Of a stretch of 64,000 bases of DNA, positions 1 to 12,016 are shown in pieces. The notes below the pieces were generated by a model. The model ran no database searches. It saw nothing but the letters and a program-made list of their open reading frames with translations, and had not been told where the DNA came from. Location: NCBI GenBank assembly GCA_019359075.1, contig JAHHIB010000005.1:93325-157324 (forward strand). Reading direction: 5' to 3'. The translations under genes and the position numbers were made by a program. This DNA comes from Kalymmatonema hyalinum WJT4-NPBG1. GTDB taxonomy: Bacteria > Cyanobacteriota > Cyanobacteriia > Cyanobacteriales > Nostocaceae. Position 1 is the stretch's first letter. Every line of letters begins with the position of its first letter.

Positions 1-31
1 TTTCCCCTGTTACTTCACGCGATAGACTCCA

Positions 32-1222
32 ATGAATCCAATCGCCACAACTTCTTCTATTCGTCGGACTTTGCAATATGTAGAGTGGACGCTTTTGGTT
101 GTCTATTTTTTCCTCATAATAGTGAATCGCCCTAAAGATGTTTATGCGTCCCAACTTATACCTACTTATGTTATTTTTGCGTCTCTGAGTGTATCGACTT
201 TATTAAGTTTTCTATTGCCGATGAATCGCCCAATATGGCAAAGACGAGCTTATATATTATTAGAAATACTACCTATAATGTCTGCCAGAGCAGTCAATTG
301 GCGGCTAGATATGTTACTCTATCTTGTGCTGACAAAAGGCTGCTTCTTACTTAAGCGTCAAGAAATAGTTATCACTGCGATCGCCACTGGAATACTCTGG
401 AATATTGTCCGGCTTTGCACTTTACCTTCAATCATTGAGTTTGAGCGTGCCCATATTACTGAACGTATCGCTCGGTTATATGACGTAAATTCTACGATTA
501 GCAGGAATATTATCAACGACACTAGTAGCTACCTAGCAGCTAGTACCTTTGTTATTTTATTTGCCTTTGTGATCATTGCAGAGCAAAAAAGCAGACAAAA
601 AGCAGAGGTTCTCACCCAACAGGTAGAAACCTTAGCTGCAACTTTGGAACGAACTCGCATTGCTCGTGAAATACATGATTCTTTGGGACACTCTCTCACA
701 ACATTAGATGTGCAATTGGAACTCGCTCAAAAATTGTACCAACGCGATCCCATTCAAGCTGCAAAGTCTTTAGATATCGCCAAAGACTTAACCAATCAGT
801 GCTTATCTGAAGTCAGGCGGTCTGTGCAAACGATGCGACAGACTAATTTTAATCTTAATGAAGCGCTCAGTACCTTGGTGGAACAAGTTGGACGAAACCA
901 AGCATTTGTCATTCAGCTCGATGTGAAACTTCCGCAATTACCTGTTCAAACTAGCCACCAACTTTACTGTATTGTTCAGGAAGGACTAACGAATATTCAA
1001 AAACACGCCTCGGCTACTGTTGTCAGTCTCAAAGGTTATCAAACACCCAATGCGATTATTCTAAAACTAACTGATAATGGACAAGGTTTTGAAGTCAGCG
1101 CACCTCACACAGGCTTTGGACTGCGAGGAATGCAGGAGAGAGTTCACATTTTGGGAGGGGAACTGAAGATTAAGAGTAGTCTTGATAAGGGAACTCAAAT
1201 TCAAGCGAGAATTCCACTTTAA
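32..1222 (+). CDS. Membrane sensor histidine kinase (HisKA_3 / NarL-type)
   Basis: Sensor kinase of 396 residues. The N-terminal ~190 residues hold several hydrophobic segments (about 15-35, 45-65, 75-115 and 170-185), so sensing is probably at or in the membrane. A dimerisation/phosphoacceptor motif REIHDSLGHSL follows, with His215 as the likely phosphorylated residue, which is the HisKA_3 type. The HATPase_c domain has the N-box EGLTNIQKHA and the G-boxes DNGQGF and GFGLRGM. This class works with LuxR/NarL-type regulators, and one lies downstream at 3278, separated by a glycosyltransferase-GAF gene on the same strand. The signal is unknown. The upstream promoter lies outside the window or in the first 31 bases. 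Confidence 0.9.
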   Translation: MNPIATTSSIRRTLQYVEWTLLVVYFFLIIVNRPKDVYASQLIPTYVIFASLSVSTLLSFLLPMNRPIWQRRAYILLEILPIMSARAVNWRLDMLLYLVLTKGCFLLKRQEIVITAIATGILWNIVRLCTLPSIIEFERAHITERIARLYDVNSTISRNIINDTSSYLAASTFVILFAFVIIAEQKSRQKAEVLTQQVETLAATLERTRIAREIHDSLGHSLTTLDVQLELAQKLYQRDPIQAAKSLDIAKDLTNQCLSEVRRSVQTMRQTNFNLNEALSTLVEQVGRNQAFVIQLDVKLPQLPVQTSHQLYCIVQEGLTNIQKHASATVVSLKGYQTPNAIILKLTDNGQGFEVSAPHTGFGLRGMQERVHILGGELKIKSSLDKGTQIQARIPL

Positions 1223-1392
1223 CTCCGTATGCACCCATTCCCTACCCGCGATGCAGCACGCGAAGTTGCTAGGTAAAAAAAGGGGGTTTTTGCTTTGAAC
1301 TTTGTAAAAGTTTTGCGAACTTTCGGTAAATCTCAGAACATCAACAATAGAAACCACGACAATGAAAAGCGACAGTTTCAGAAGTTAAGACT

Positions 1393-3021
1393 ATGTCGCT
1401 AAATCTTGATTCGCAACGCTCTCTAGTTAGCGTTATTATCCCAACTTATAATCGCCCAAATTATCTTATACAAGCGATCGCAAGTGCTGTACAACAAACG
1501 TATAAAAATATTGAGATTATTGTGTCTGATGATTGTAGTACTGAAAGCCCCGCAAAAACCATTGAATCTTTTCAAGATCCACGAATCCGATTCCGGCGCA
1601 ATGCAAACAATTTAGGAATATCTCGGAATGTTATAGCTGCATTTAAGGAAGCACGAGGAAAATATGTTGCTAGCCTGAATGACGATGATATTTGGAATGA
1701 AGACTTTTTAGAAAAGCTTGTTCCGCATCTTGATGCCAATCCAGATTTGGTCATAGCTTTCAGCGATCATTACATAATGGACTCGGATGGCAAAATTGAT
1801 TATGCTGCTACAGAGGAAAATACTCAGCGATGGAAGCGAGACCACCTAAAAGAAGGAGTTTACCAACCTTTTTATGAAATAGCGCTTGTCCATCAAGCTG
1901 TTCCCTCTGCCCTGGCTACCGTCATCCGTAAGGATGCTATTGAATGGAATCATTTTCTCCCCCAAATGGGATCATACTGGGATCTGTACTTAACCTACCT
2001 TGCTTGCCGCAATGGTGGTGAAGCATATTATTGTCCAGAAAGATTAAGCAGATACCGTGTGCATTTTCAATCGGAAACGTTTGCTAATGGCGATATGAGC
2101 ATTCAATCACAGATTCGGGCTGGGAAAGCTGGTATCTACTGCTACCGCCAATTTATGGAAGATGAGCAGCTACAAGAGTTCAACAGTTATTTTCGGGAGA
2201 AATGGTTACAAGCACATACAACTTTGGCTATTGGTTTGCTGCAAGTTGAACAGCCAGCAAAAGCACGATCCTATCTTTTGCATGCTTTAATCGAACAAAA
2301 GTTGAACCTACGAACTATAGCAGCACTTGTACTCTCGTTTATTCCGGTCTCATTAGCACGTAGATTGAAAGATTACAGTGGTTTACTAACGTCCTACAGA
2401 AGCTGGAAGGTATTCGTAGGAAATCGGCAGGATAATACAGAAAATCAGCTCGTTCCTTCGATTAAAAAGCAGCTCGATTGGCTACAAAAATATATGTTTG
2501 TAGACACTGTCACGCTGCTACTACCTACTACAGACAAACAGAATTTATTTGTATCTGCCACCATCGGACTAGAAGAGGAAATCAAACAACAGGTTCGTAT
2601 CCCCATCGGGCAAGGTTTCGCAGGTCGTATCGCTGCAAACATTGAGCCGATGATAGTCAATGATTTGTCGGCTGTAGAGATTGTCAGTCCAATCCTGCGT
2701 GAAAAGGGTCTGAAATCACTTATTGGCGTTCCATTACTCATCAAGCAGGGAGTTATCGGCGTCTTGCACGTCGGCACATTTGAGTTTCACCAGTTCACCA
2801 AAGACGATGTAAAGCAACTGCAACTCATTGCACATCGCATCAAATTGATGATAATGAATGCAGGACTTTTCAATTTCGAGTCTGACTCCCACAATCAGGA
2901 ATCTTACTTGCTAGTTGAAGGTTTTAGGAAACGCATATCCTATGTTAATACCCTGGAGCAAGTCTTGATAGATTTTATCGGCTCTACTTTGGAGGAAGCT
3001 AGCGTCATCAAAGTGATGTGA
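1393..3021 (+). CDS. GT2 glycosyltransferase fused to a C-terminal GAF domain
   Basis: 542 residues with two recognisable parts. Residues ~10-230 are a family-2 glycosyltransferase: VSVIIPTYNRP at the start of the nucleotide-binding fold, then SDDCST and an NDDD acidic motif for metal/nucleotide-sugar binding. Residues ~350-500 resemble a GAF sensory domain (LLPTTDKQNLFVSATIGL, IPIGQGFAGRIA, LIGVPLLIKQGVIGVLHVG). The middle is helical linker. A GAF domain on a GT2 enzyme is uncommon and suggests ligand-controlled activity, but that is inference. The gene lies between a histidine kinase (ends 1222) and its probable response regulator (3278), all on the + strand, so the three may act together in regulated cell-surface glycosylation. 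The acceptor substrate is unknown. Confidence 0.8.
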   Translation: MSLNLDSQRSLVSVIIPTYNRPNYLIQAIASAVQQTYKNIEIIVSDDCSTESPAKTIESFQDPRIRFRRNANNLGISRNVIAAFKEARGKYVASLNDDDIWNEDFLEKLVPHLDANPDLVIAFSDHYIMDSDGKIDYAATEENTQRWKRDHLKEGVYQPFYEIALVHQAVPSALATVIRKDAIEWNHFLPQMGSYWDLYLTYLACRNGGEAYYCPERLSRYRVHFQSETFANGDMSIQSQIRAGKAGIYCYRQFMEDEQLQEFNSYFREKWLQAHTTLAIGLLQVEQPAKARSYLLHALIEQKLNLRTIAALVLSFIPVSLARRLKDYSGLLTSYRSWKVFVGNRQDNTENQLVPSIKKQLDWLQKYMFVDTVTLLLPTTDKQNLFVSATIGLEEEIKQQVRIPIGQGFAGRIAANIEPMIVNDLSAVEIVSPILREKGLKSLIGVPLLIKQGVIGVLHVGTFEFHQFTKDDVKQLQLIAHRIKLMIMNAGLFNFESDSHNQESYLLVEGFRKRISYVNTLEQVLIDFIGSTLEEASVIKVM

Positions 3022-3277
3022 GCACACTTCAAATTTATCTCACATAATTTTTAAATAGTGTAGGGCTAAAACGGTTTACCTTCCCTTAGTCTATTAGGTT
3101 GGACACCTATTTTTTGTTACCCTAACTGATATACGTTTCGCCCGACAGTAAAATAGCTAAGAAATACGGCAGAACTCAAGAGTGAATGCCCTGCCTTTAG
3201 GCTTGGGCAGAGTCAAAACGAGCGTGCCAAGTAAATTTAAAATTAAAATCCAAAATGAAAATCTAAAATTACTTAAG

Positions 3278-3916
3278 ATGATTCGATTATTGCTTGTAGA
3301 TGACCAACCACTCTTTCGCCAAGGATTAGCCTCCTTGCTGGCGTTAGAAGAGGACTTGGAAATTGTTGGACAAGCGAGTCATGGAAAAGAAGCGATCGCT
3401 CTTACCCAAACCCTACAACCAGATGTCATTCTCATGGATGTGCGTATGCCTGTGTGTGACGGGGTTGTAGCAACTCGTGAAATTCATCAATGCTTTCCTT
3501 GGATTAGAATTCTTGTGCTAACTACCTTTGACGAAGACGAGTATATCTGGCAATCACTACAAGCAGGCGCACTCGGCTATCTTCTTAAAAGTACACCTTC
3601 AGCACAACTCGCAACGGCAATTCGCACCCTCGATCAAGGACATTGTCAACTTGGTCCGACCATCGCCCCGAAAGTATTTGCTCAGTTGCGTCCTCTGGGT
3701 GCTATGAAGCAAAATACCCCACAGCAACGTTTTAGCGATCGCGAATTAGAAGTATTGACTCTGATTGCTGAAGGTAAAAATAATCGGGAAATTGCTCAAA
3801 CGCTGCATCTAACTGAAGGGACAGTGAAAAACTACGTGACGCAAATTTTGGGACGGTTGGGGTTACGCGATCGTACTCAAGCTGCTTTATGGGCGAAGGA
3901 AAATTTGGCAATTTAG
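3278..3916 (+). CDS. LuxR/NarL-family response regulator
   Basis: The ATG at 3278 is preferred because the protein then begins MIRLLLVDDQPLFRQGLASL, the standard receiver start. An earlier in-frame GTG at 3182 would add 32 residues unlike the family. The product is 212 residues. The receiver domain (1-~120) has the acidic pair DD, the phosphoacceptor Asp in DVILMDVRMP, and the conserved Lys in LLKSTPS. The C-terminal LuxR helix-turn-helix is REIAQTLHLTEGTVKNYVTQIL. It is a DNA-binding regulator, probably phosphorylated by the kinase encoded at 32-1222. Targets cannot be read from the sequence. Confidence 0.9.
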   Translation: MIRLLLVDDQPLFRQGLASLLALEEDLEIVGQASHGKEAIALTQTLQPDVILMDVRMPVCDGVVATREIHQCFPWIRILVLTTFDEDEYIWQSLQAGALGYLLKSTPSAQLATAIRTLDQGHCQLGPTIAPKVFAQLRPLGAMKQNTPQQRFSDRELEVLTLIAEGKNNREIAQTLHLTEGTVKNYVTQILGRLGLRDRTQAALWAKENLAI

Positions 3917-3983
3917 TATTGGGTAGGTCACAAAGTTGACAAGTAGGGCTGACACATTCTACTGAAACAGCCCTGGTTGGTTA

Positions 3984-4046
3984 GGGGGTTGGGGGATCTA
4001 AAATGACGGGAGAACGAGTGTTTGAGCGTGATTGTTGACACCTATG
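3984..4046. repeat. Direct repeat copy A (about 63 bp) downstream of groEL
   Basis: This 63-bp stretch matches 6222-6284 in the same orientation with about 10 mismatches. Both begin GGGGGTTGGGGGATCTAAAA and share GTGTTTGAGC and TTGACA near the right end. The two copies flank groEL. It lies in the 317-base gene-free gap between the response regulator and the groEL stop; nothing else was recognised in that gap. Confidence 0.6.
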
Positions 4047-4233
4047 GCACCAATCCCACTCCACAAAATTTGTATTGCACTCAATTGAGAACTGCTATAA
4101 ATACAGGGCGGACAAGATGTCCACCCCACAAGAATTGTCTTGAGTGCAGATGCAAACCGCTATATGGTTTGAATGCACAAAAAAAGTAGGGTGGGCAGCA
4201 CCCACCTTACTAAAATTTACATGGTCAATAGGA

Positions 4234-5910
<1,677 letters not shown>

Positions 5911-5931
5911 CTAGCGCTTCCAATAGACAAT

Positions 5932-5958
5932 TTAGCACTCTTGACCGCTGAGTGCTAA
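5932..5958 (-). promoter_or_regulatory. CIRCE operator (HrcA site) upstream of groEL
   Basis: Perfect inverted repeat TTAGCACTC-N9-GAGTGCTAA, identical to the CIRCE consensus bound by the HrcA repressor. It lies 34 bases upstream of the groEL start codon, inside the likely 5' leader or promoter. Confidence 0.95.
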
Positions 5959-6221
5959 TGACTTCAACTTATTCATACCAACTTGGATTCTAAGAGATGA
6001 TTTTAGGCTTTGGGGTGTAGGGCGAGTGACAATTCAAAATTCCAAGTACAAAATAAAAAAATAATTTCTTTACCCTATACCCTATCCCTACTAAGGGCGC
6101 AAGGCTGCCCATTGGTGTCAACTTAAGCCAAAAAGCATTACTCACAAGCATTTGAGCATTTTTCGCTCTCCTTAATCTCCCCGGTTCTCGGGGAAAATAA
6201 AATTTTAGCCCCGAAGGGATC

Positions 6222-6284
6222 GGGGGTTGGGGGATCTAAAACGACGGTAAATTGGGTGTTTGAGCATGATTTTTGACAGGTATG
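6222..6284. repeat. Direct repeat copy B (about 63 bp) upstream of groEL
   Basis: Second copy of the repeat at 3984-4046, same orientation. It sits in the 537-base gap between groEL and the next gene. Apart from the CIRCE element and this repeat, the gap holds only AT-rich sequence. Confidence 0.6.
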
Positions 6285-6435
6285 AAGGCTGCCGCGCCCC
6301 TACCCTCGATACCCTTTCCTCAGGAATGACTCTATATTAGAAGCAACTTTTTATAAGGTTACAAATAGTTAGGAAAAAAATGATTAATATACAGTTGATG
6401 CTTATGCACATTGGCAATCATAGTTAAATCGGGAG

Positions 6436-7515
6436 ATGAACATATACAGCTCCCTTCGGTCCCTCGGTATTGCTAACCCTAGCGGTTCCGGCTGGTTGGC
6501 GGTAGTATTTACGTTCCTTTTGGCTTGTAGTGTAACTTGGCGTTTGATTCCGGCAGTCCGCAAATTTGCCTTGCGTGTTGGTTGGGCTGACCAACCTAAT
6601 GCGCGACGGCTTAACCGAGAACCTTTGCCTAATGCAGGGGGTCTGGCTATTTATGCAGGAGTGATTGCCGCAGTGGTACTAGCTAGTCTCTTACGACCTA
6701 TCGAACTCGAAAGGGTACTGGCTGAAGTACAGACGATTCTTCTAGGGGGTTCGATACTAGTTCTTGTGGGCTTTATCGACGACCAATTTGGTTTACCCCC
6801 TCTGGTTCGATTGTTAATTCAGGTTCTCACGGCTCTGTTGCTGGTTGCTAATCGTATCACTATTGAAGTTTCTTTTGGTACTCCCATTGACTCTACATTA
6901 TCAGTATTACTAACAGTACTGTGGGTAGTAGGAATCACTAATGCTGTCAACTTAATGGATGGTATGGACGGTTTGGCGGGAGGAGTCAGCTTTATCACCG
7001 CCATGAGTTTGTTAGCAGTTTCAGCTCAGGTTCCTAATCGTGCGGCAGCGACGTTAGTTCTAGCAGCTTTGGCGGGTGCGGCGTTGGGCTTCTTGCGCCA
7101 TAACTTCCACCCCTCGCGCATCATTATGGGTGATGCCGGAGCCTACTTTTTCGGTTATGTGCTAGCTGCTACGAGTATTTTAGGTAACCTCCAAGCACCT
7201 ACCGCTGTCTCTTTAGTGGCACCGGTTCTGTTTTTGCTGTTACCAGTACTCGATACAACTCAAGTGTTTGTTCGACGCCTGATGGCGGGCAAAAATCCTC
7301 TCAGCACCCCTGGGAAAGACCACCTGCACCACCGCTTGCTAGCTTGGGGCTTCTCTCAACGCCACGCCGCGCTGACTCTTTGGTCAATTACCTTGATTTG
7401 TAACTTGCTGGCGATGAGATTACAAAACATGACCTTGATGCAGATGCTTATCACTACCATAGGGATCATCTGCTTTTTGGGCTTCATTGTTTTGCAAAGG
7501 ATACGAGCAGCCTGA
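6436..7515 (+). CDS. MraY/WecA-like polyprenyl-phosphate sugar-1-phosphate transferase
   Basis: 359 residues with about ten hydrophobic helices, a membrane enzyme of the MraY/WecA/TagO (glycosyltransferase 4) family. Family motifs are visible: DQPNARRLNREPLPNAGG near the N-terminus, VGFIDDQFGLPP, NLMDGMDGLAGGV (the magnesium-binding DGxDGLAGG loop), GDAGAYFFGY, and GKDHLHHRL near the C-terminus. The family moves a sugar-1-phosphate from a UDP-sugar to a lipid phosphate carrier, starting O-antigen, exopolysaccharide or wall-polymer synthesis. The HHR-type ending and relatives in cyanobacteria favour a WecA-like role over MraY. It stands alone, convergent with fabG. Confidence 0.88.
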   Translation: MNIYSSLRSLGIANPSGSGWLAVVFTFLLACSVTWRLIPAVRKFALRVGWADQPNARRLNREPLPNAGGLAIYAGVIAAVVLASLLRPIELERVLAEVQTILLGGSILVLVGFIDDQFGLPPLVRLLIQVLTALLLVANRITIEVSFGTPIDSTLSVLLTVLWVVGITNAVNLMDGMDGLAGGVSFITAMSLLAVSAQVPNRAAATLVLAALAGAALGFLRHNFHPSRIIMGDAGAYFFGYVLAATSILGNLQAPTAVSLVAPVLFLLLPVLDTTQVFVRRLMAGKNPLSTPGKDHLHHRLLAWGFSQRHAALTLWSITLICNLLAMRLQNMTLMQMLITTIGIICFLGFIVLQRIRAA

Positions 7516-7570
7516 GGAAGATGAGGGGGATGAGGAAGTATTTTCTTCCTCTACTTCCCCTACTCTTTGG

Positions 7571-8347
<777 letters not shown>

Positions 8348-8477
8348 TTAGTGTCATTGCGCTAATGATCATAGGGTGATTGTGCGCCAACAATAAAAAC
8401 AATCTAGGAGATGACACAGATAAATGCTCTTGGGAACTACTATTGAAAACAAACAATACAAAACTGGTGCGTATCAC

Positions 8478-8795
8478 ATGACGACGAAAAAACAATTCAA
8501 CAGCTTTGAAGAGATGCTGTCTGGTTCTGATGTACCTGTATTGGTGGATTTTTACGCTGACTGGTGTGGACCTTGTCACATGATGAGTCCAATTTTAGAC
8601 CAAGTCAACGCTCAACTTCAAGGACGCATACGAATTGTCAAAATTGATACTGAAAAGTACCCGCAATTAGCAAGTCAGTATGAAATTTATGCTCTACCAA
8701 CGCTGGTACTGTTTAAGCAGGGTCAGCCAGTGGAGCGAATTGAGGGTGTAGTGCAAGCACCGCAGTTAGTACAACATTTAACTACGTTCATGTAA
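8478..8795 (+). CDS. Thioredoxin
   Basis: 105 residues from the ATG at 8478, which gives a standard thioredoxin start (MTTKKQFNSFEEML). An in-frame ATG at 8424 would add 18 unrelated residues. The active site is DWCGPC, followed by the cis-proline loop YALPTLVLF. The protein is a cytosolic disulphide reductase for redox-regulated enzymes. It is followed by a hairpin at 8807-8836 with arms GGTAGAGAC/GTCTCTACC. Confidence 0.93.
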   Translation: MTTKKQFNSFEEMLSGSDVPVLVDFYADWCGPCHMMSPILDQVNAQLQGRIRIVKIDTEKYPQLASQYEIYALPTLVLFKQGQPVERIEGVVQAPQLVQHLTTFM

Positions 8796-8806
8796 TTATC
8801 TTTGAA

Positions 8807-8836
8807 GGTAGAGACGCTACACATAAGGTCTCTACC
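8807..8836. repeat. Hairpin repeat with GTAGAGAC/GTCTCTAC arms
   Basis: Arms GGTAGAGAC (8807-8815) and GTCTCTACC (8828-8836) with a 12-base loop. The same TGTAGAGACG...CGTCTCTACA motif recurs inside the elements at 31441-31595 and 43410-43495, so this is a dispersed repeat. It has no T-run, so a role in termination is doubtful. Confidence 0.55.
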
Positions 8837-8912
8837 AGTCATCTGAACTTGTATATTCTTCAAAATCGACAAAAGAAAAGAATGAAGAGATTTATCTATG
8901 ATAAATAACCCT

Positions 8913-10070
8913 TCAGAAAGAAAAAACTGTTCGCAACGTGCCAGTGACAATCGTACCATTTGCCTCTTGGTTAGAAGCATTGGTAATAACCTGAATCAAA
9001 GGCGTGACCTGGATGTTGTTACTTACAGGAAAGTTGTAGAATGCTTCAAAGTTAGTTTGAGTGGCATTACCAATCTCACTAACAATAAAGGGTTGACCTG
9101 CGGCAATACCAGCTAAAGCACCTCGGGTAAACAAGTCTGGAAATGCCACTCCCGCCATCCAGTAGTTGGGCTTGATATCGCCAAAAGCAGTGTTGTTGTA
9201 GCTACCGTAGCCATAACGACCAAAGATGGCAAATTTCGGTGAAAGAGTGAACTCGAAATTCACCCCGAATACGTCATAGCGGTTGTCAAATAATTCGCCG
9301 CCACTGTACTGGAGGCGCAGGGCAAAAGCTTTCGAGGGCGCATATTCCAGTTCAACGGTACCCTGATACGTATCGCCAAATAAACCTTGGTTGCCGCCCC
9401 CATTCGGATATAGCAGGGGAACAAACAACGCTACACCAGGGATAAATCCCTCATCGCCTGGGTTAGCTGCATCTGATGCTGCATACAAAGCCCGCACTGA
9501 AAACGGTCCTGAACCCGGCTTCCAGTCAATTGCTGCACCTGCCGCTGGACCATTGAGAGGGGCGAGAATGTAGTTGTTGATAAATGCCTGAGTGCTAAAG
9601 TCTTGAAAGCTTAGGTAAGCGTAGCTGTTGCGGTCAACATAGCTGATAGTGCGAATATTAGGCCCAACAGACACTGTGAAGTTCTTGAACGGCTCAAAGG
9701 TGTAGTACAGCAGATCTAGTATGAATTGGTTGTCAACGGGTGGTGAAACCGAGAAGTCTTGAACACTGCCAAAAGACGGCTCTAGAAATCCTGCGGGATT
9801 GTCTTCACCGGCATCGCTACCTGTGTCGAAAACAATTTTCAACTGGTCTGTACCAATTAAGCTGGTATTTAACTCTACCAAAGCTCGGTAAGCCACCGTA
9901 GGATTCGGGTCAGAACGGGTAATCTCTTCACCTGTAGGGCTGATGATGCGTTCCCCATCAAATCCTCCGGCATTGACTGTCATGATCACTTGACCAGTTA
10001 GCTTGGTGGTTGTGGAGAACTGATTTGCCTCTATTTCTGCCGTCTTGGCTTCCAAAACGTCTACCCGTCC
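8913..10070 (-). pseudogene. Cyanobacterial SLH/OprB-type porin, 5'-truncated
   Basis: About 380 readable residues of a beta-barrel porin: TAEIEANQFSTTTKLTGQV, then repeated amphipathic strands (FGRYGYGSYNN, NYWMAGVAFPDLF) and a terminal Phe (LRTVFSF), as in outer-membrane barrels. Intact family members begin with a signal peptide, an SLH domain and a coiled coil ending in a GRVDxLEA motif just before this point. Here GRVDVLEAK is the first readable part, and an in-frame stop lies two codons before it at the junction near 10070. The export signal, SLH anchor and start codon are missing, so the gene is very probably dead. It abuts a second truncated gene on the opposite strand. Confidence 0.8.
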
Positions 10071-11106
10071 CCCTCATAAATCCGGCTATATTCCATATCC
10101 AGCCGGGGCGTTGTGCTACCGCAATTCCGCAATGCGGGATTTGGTGACATTCGCTGCTCCCTATATGTACCACGGTGAAGCAGAACCCACGGTTGGCATC
10201 TATGGCTTGGAGGGGTCAAAGCCTGGAGCTGCGGCTGCTTCTGTATATCTCAGCCACAAGGTTATTCGCCCCACAAAGAGTGGATACGGCAGAATCATTG
10301 GCAAGGCTCTGTTTAATTGTAAGAAACTTTATGCGCGACTATTGTGTATGGCGAGTCCGGAAGACCGTTTCACAATTGTTCCCGTTCCTCGACTTCCCGC
10401 AGAAATTTCCGGTTCTGATGTAGAGCAACAAATTCAATTCATTCAGGAGAGAATCGATAAGGCAAGTAATGATGAACTCTTGGCGGACAAAGAAGCCCTG
10501 CATCTGCTTTCAGAAATCGGTCCAGACCAAAATATCATCACCTACGCGTTTAATTTCAAACATCCAGATGGCTCGCTCAACACAGATTTAACTCTGGCAA
10601 ACCGTCTCAATAGGGCGATCTATGAGAAACTGAGCATTGACCCAGGTGAGGATATTTACGGTTATAAGCTCATCGTTAGTACTACAGATTTTGACGCTGC
10701 TCATTACGGTGAAGTTTTCATCGAACACTATAAGCAGCGTCTACTAGGAGTATCTGGAGCAACAGGCTCGTCTATCACCGTACTGCGTTCTACGGTACTC
10801 GAACCGTGGCTTGCAGAAACATCAAAGGGGTCATTTCTCGATGTTCTCGAACATGAGTTTCGTCAGGCGGTTGCTGATTCTCTGTTCCGAGATGCACTTC
10901 TTCAGGTCTTTGAAGATGTTGACAAGAATAAAGATGGGGTTCTGGAAGTCTCTGAAATTGAGGCGAAATTTAAAGCCTTGGGCTATGAAGATGAAGACAT
11001 CAGCCTGTTCTGGAACATGAGTGATGCTGACAAAGATAGTACTTTGTCGATGGAGGAATTTCTTCAGAACTTCTCGCAATTCTTAGTGTTGTCATCTCGG
11101 GGTTAA
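10071..11106 (+). pseudogene. PLP-dependent group II decarboxylase C-terminal part with EF-hand tail, 5'-truncated
   Basis: The reading frame opens directly at PPHKSGYIPYPAG, which corresponds to the D-P-H-K PLP-lysine motif of group II amino-acid decarboxylases; the Asp is replaced and everything upstream is gone. The remaining ~345 residues keep the C-terminal half of the fold (GLEGSKPGAAAASVYLSH). They end in two canonical EF-hand loops, DKNKDGVLEVSE and DADKDSTLSMEE. Only TTG at 10045, or an internal ATG at 10129, could serve as a start, and neither restores the large PLP domain. Calcium-binding EF-hands on such an enzyme are unusual. The junction with the porin remnant lies at about 10070. 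Confidence 0.75.
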
Positions 11107-11120
11107 TTGTCTGACAGCGC

Positions 11121-11343
11121 CAGGGCAAACGCATCTAAATTTAGTGCATAGGTAATTGACCAAAAGTCTAATTTATGCATTTAAGGAAACAATCAGATTT
11201 ATCGCTCTTCGGCATTTTGCTTATTTATAAAAGTTAAGTCAAAAGCCCAACGAGCGTGCTAGTCAATAAGCGTTGCTTAATGCGATTGTTTGAGACTCTA
11301 TTGAAAGCAGAGCCTTGTTAATGACATTCCGGCGTTTGCCCTG
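11121..11343. mobile_element. Small non-coding inverted-repeat element, copy 1 (223 bp)
   Basis: Bounded by perfect 12-bp inverted repeats CAGGGCAAACGC (11121) and GCGTTTGCCCTG (ending 11343). The left 19 bases, CAGGGCAAACGCATCTAAA, are identical to the left end at 12951. No coding capacity. CAGGG termini are typical of the ISAs1 group, but that assignment is tentative. No target duplication is visible for this copy. It fills the gap between the decarboxylase remnant and the globin remnant. Confidence 0.7.
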
Positions 11344-11357
11344 GTATTAAAACGTTT

Positions 11358-11966
11358 TTGTATTGTGGCATTAGCAATTCAGCCATTGAATGGTTGAATA
11401 TCAACACTGTGTCTCCAGATGTCATTCAAGAATATTTACGATATCACACTGCTGATATTGAAGTTGATGCGTTCAGTGCGATCGCAGATCAAATGTTAAA
11501 AGGTGCAAATGAAATTCATGGAGCTGTTGAATTAGAGCATTCAGCGATCATTGCATCATCTGAAACACCAACCGCCTCTAACGTTGCAGAAAAAGAGGCG
11601 AACGAATTACCTGCAGATTTGCTAGAGAAGAGTTTTGCCACTATTAAGCCACGTGCTGAAGAATTCGTCGCCAGTTTCTACGAGAACTTGTTTCTCGCTC
11701 ACCCAGAGGTGAAACCCTTGTTTGCCAAGATTGACATGGCAACACAACAGAAAAAGCTGTTAAATGCTCTAATCTTGGTTGTAGAGAATCTCCGCAACCC
11801 AGAATCTCTAGGGCAAGTTCTCAGCGCATTGGGAGCCAGACACGTTGGCTATGGGGCAATTCCTAAATACTATCCTGCGGTCGGACAAGCCTTACTCACA
11901 ACGTTTGAACAGTATCTTCAAGCAGATTGGACGCCTGAAGTCAAGCAAGCTTGGGTGGGATTATAG
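11358..11966 (+). pseudogene. Globin-domain gene remnant, truncated at both ends
   Basis: Residues ~85-200 form a flavohaemoglobin-like globin domain: LEKSFATIKPRAEEFVASFYENLF, then HPEVKPLF and the proximal-His region GARHVGYGAIPKYYPAVG. The C-terminus stops at EVKQAWVGL, where relatives continue through a last helix, so the end is lost. Residues ~35-55 (VDAFSAIADQMLKGANEIHG) resemble the last helix of a preceding globin domain, so the ancestor probably had more than one globin unit. The only start is a TTG at 11358, just after the small element ending at 11343. If expressed, it would bind haem poorly. Pseudogene status is inferred. Confidence 0.6.
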
Positions 11967-12016
11967 CTCATGCAAATGTACCTCATCCGACTACACACCG
12001 CTATAATTTAAGACCT

